Source: Glandiceps talaboti
Lineage: Eukaryota > Hemichordata > Enteropneusta > Spengelidae
Assembly: GCF_964340395.1 (NCBI RefSeq)
Contig: NC_135554.1
Location: forward strand, 9,621,475 to 9,685,474
DNA: 64,000 bases
Reading direction: 5' to 3'
Positions 62,084 through 64,000 of the stretch are shown here, piece by piece. Every line of letters starts with the position of its first letter. Position 1 is the stretch's first letter. The position numbers and the translations under genes were made by a program. Under the pieces are notes generated by a model. It was given only the letters and a program-made list of their open reading frames with translations. It ran no database searches and was not told the DNA's origin.

Positions 62084-62764
62084 TATTTTAAATAATTTTG
62101 TATTCTTTTTCTACCTGATTATTTTCCCCACTTTTGTTCACAATTTGTCAAGTCTGTACTTACCGAGTGCCTTATTATTAGGTGTAAATGACAAAGAGAT
62201 AAAACTTGAAATAAATCTCAGACTAACTCATTCTTTATCGCAATGTGAAGTTCAACATTGATGACATCACCTGTGATTACATGATGTGTAACTTTCAGCA
62301 TTGATCAGTGCATATCAACGGGAGTAACAGTCAACGAAAGTGTTTTAACTGCATGTCACAATCGTTTATAGCATACATATCTAGTATAAAAATGTACTGT
62401 TTACATTTGCTTTAATTATCAGCCCAGTATGTGGTGTCTCTCAATGTAATCACTCCGTAAACAATGTTACCAGTACAAAGCACAAGTTAGTCATAAAATG
62501 ACTAGAGAGTAAACATAAAATATCACAAGATGTCTTGGTTTCACTTTAAGCAATAGATACTCACAGTTGTAGCACTGATTATACCACATACTGGGGCTGA
62601 TAATTAAAGTACATGTAAGAGTATACTTTTATACATGATGTATGGATGCTATAAATGATAGTGACAAGCAGTGAAAATGCTTTATTTGACTGTTACCTGT
62701 TGTATTTGAGGCATGGCTATTTTTATCTGATTCGTGTCTTTCTTACTGTTTTCCTTGTCTGTAG

Positions 62765-62803
62765 GCATCATTCTACAGTGAACAACCATCGCAGATACCC
62801 CAT
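62765..62803 (+). CDS. SZT2: Candidate small SZT2 exon 49
   Basis: A 39-base stretch between the acceptor GTCTGTAG and the donor GTATAT. It is open in the required phase 0 and encodes ASFYSEQPSQIPH. Size and phase fit, but nothing is recognised and the pyrimidine tract is moderate. Confidence 0.35.
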
Positions 62804-64000
62804 GTATATATCCATTTATTTGTTTCTTAACATAAGTTGTTTTTAGTTTTTATCAATTAAAACGCCTTCCCCACTGCTATAAAAAAAAAACTGGACATTC
62901 AAACACCAATATTATAAATTAAAGTGCATCGCCTATAAGTTATAACGCATTGCATGATTACCAATGCAAGCATTCTATTCTGAGTTATCAGGTGCTATTT
63001 CAATTCATCAAACGTTTGAAAACGCTCACATAATTTTCATGGTGTGTTTAGTTTCCCCCCTCATTTGACTTGTGGCAATCAATAAAAACCAGTTAACAGG
63101 AAACAGAGAATTGTCTGATTCGATAAAAGTCTTACAAGAAACACTGCTTCATTTCGTTGTCAGGTGCAATATGATTTGTACCAACATCGCTAGATTTTGT
63201 TTGCATGAGATACACATGTACCTTCAGATGACCTATACTCTTAAATTATAAAAATTGTACATAAATTGATTTTGACAAGCCAGGCGATAAATTGTAACAG
63301 TGTATAGTAAGATCATATCACAGCAGACGACGTTCATTTTGTTTCAGGTTAACTCGCCTTCACTATTATATTTCCCAAAATACTGACTCTTTAGATGAAC
63401 ATCTATTTAAAGATGGCTGCATTTTTGTTTTGTCATGTATAGAAAGCTAAAGACATTTTCAAAACTTGCATGATCCATATAAATCAACCTTTCTGATTGG
63501 TCAATAAGTTGCATAATAATGGCATATTTTGGTCATGTGAGTGCATGCTTCATCCATGAAAATTATATCTGTGTGTTCAAGGGTTTGTATGTATTGACCC
63601 CTAGATAATTCCAGATGCACATGCTGACTTCAAGGCAGTTGGTTACTTGGGGAATTCTTAATTTGATTCACTTCTTACATTTCCATTCCAGTCCTGCAGT
63701 CTTTCCTTTGCTGATAATTGTGATCATTTCGTTAATATTTTTCATGACTTTTTTGGGTCAAAACTTGCAATAGAAGCTGTATCAAGCAATGCTGAAAGAA
63801 TTCTGTTAATATTCTAGCACCTCTTTTGAATCAAAAAATTCCTTTGCTGTCATTATATCTGTTTCGATGTTTAAAATCTAGTTCCAAATAAAAGTATCAT
63901 TCTTGCCACCTGGTATTTTTTACCTGATAACTAATAATGAACCCAGCTTTGATAAGGAATTTGGCGGATTAAGATGACATCATGTATGCTGCTTTGTTAC
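62804..64000. other. Presumed SZT2 intron at the end of the window
   Basis: AT-rich sequence without a convincing exon. The conserved SZT2 C-terminal region is not here and should lie further downstream. Confidence 0.5.

Overview
The window is animal nuclear DNA. It is AT-rich and intron-dense, with GT-AG introns and many microsatellites, minisatellites and small DNA transposons. The palindrome TACATGTA recurs. No species can be named from the sequence alone; an invertebrate such as a lancelet, hemichordate or lophotrochozoan fits best, and this is inference.

One protein-coding gene fills almost the whole window on the + strand: the ortholog of SZT2, the large scaffold subunit of KICSTOR (with KPTN, ITFG2 and KICS2), which holds GATOR1 at the lysosome and restrains mTORC1 when amino acids are scarce. 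I placed 48 coding exons between bases 1 and 61011. Splice phases agree at all 47 introns and the exons join into one open frame of 3210 codons. Block after block matches the human protein as I remember it, in the same order. Both ends of the gene lie outside the window: the first exon is already internal, and the conserved C-terminal part is missing. No second gene was found. The long reading frames seen elsewhere are minisatellites whose unit is a multiple of three, or intron sequence.

Layout: 1-7679, first exons and a 6.5-kb CACTA-like element full of palindromic repeats; 7680-20063, N-terminal half exons with four minisatellites and a TA-flanked MITE; 20896-27709, middle exons with striking repeat arrays at splice donors and a very long acidic exon; 28514-38366, densely packed conserved exons; 39271-48632, a long-intron region with a run of frame-neutral exons encoding a poorly conserved linker; 48633-56047, young CpG-rich transposons nested in one another; 56048-61011, the last recognisable exons; 61012-64000, intron with at most one candidate small exon.

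The most unusual observation is that in ten places the tandem repeat in an intron begins inside the neighbouring exon, so the exon edge and its splice site have been copied. One exon end is followed by 25 near-identical splice donors, one by five donors exactly 45 bases apart, and one by three donors 48 bases apart that keep the reading frame. Acceptor sites and exon starts are copied in the same way at three exons. I found no evidence of a new enzymatic system; the interest lies in genome architecture and splicing.
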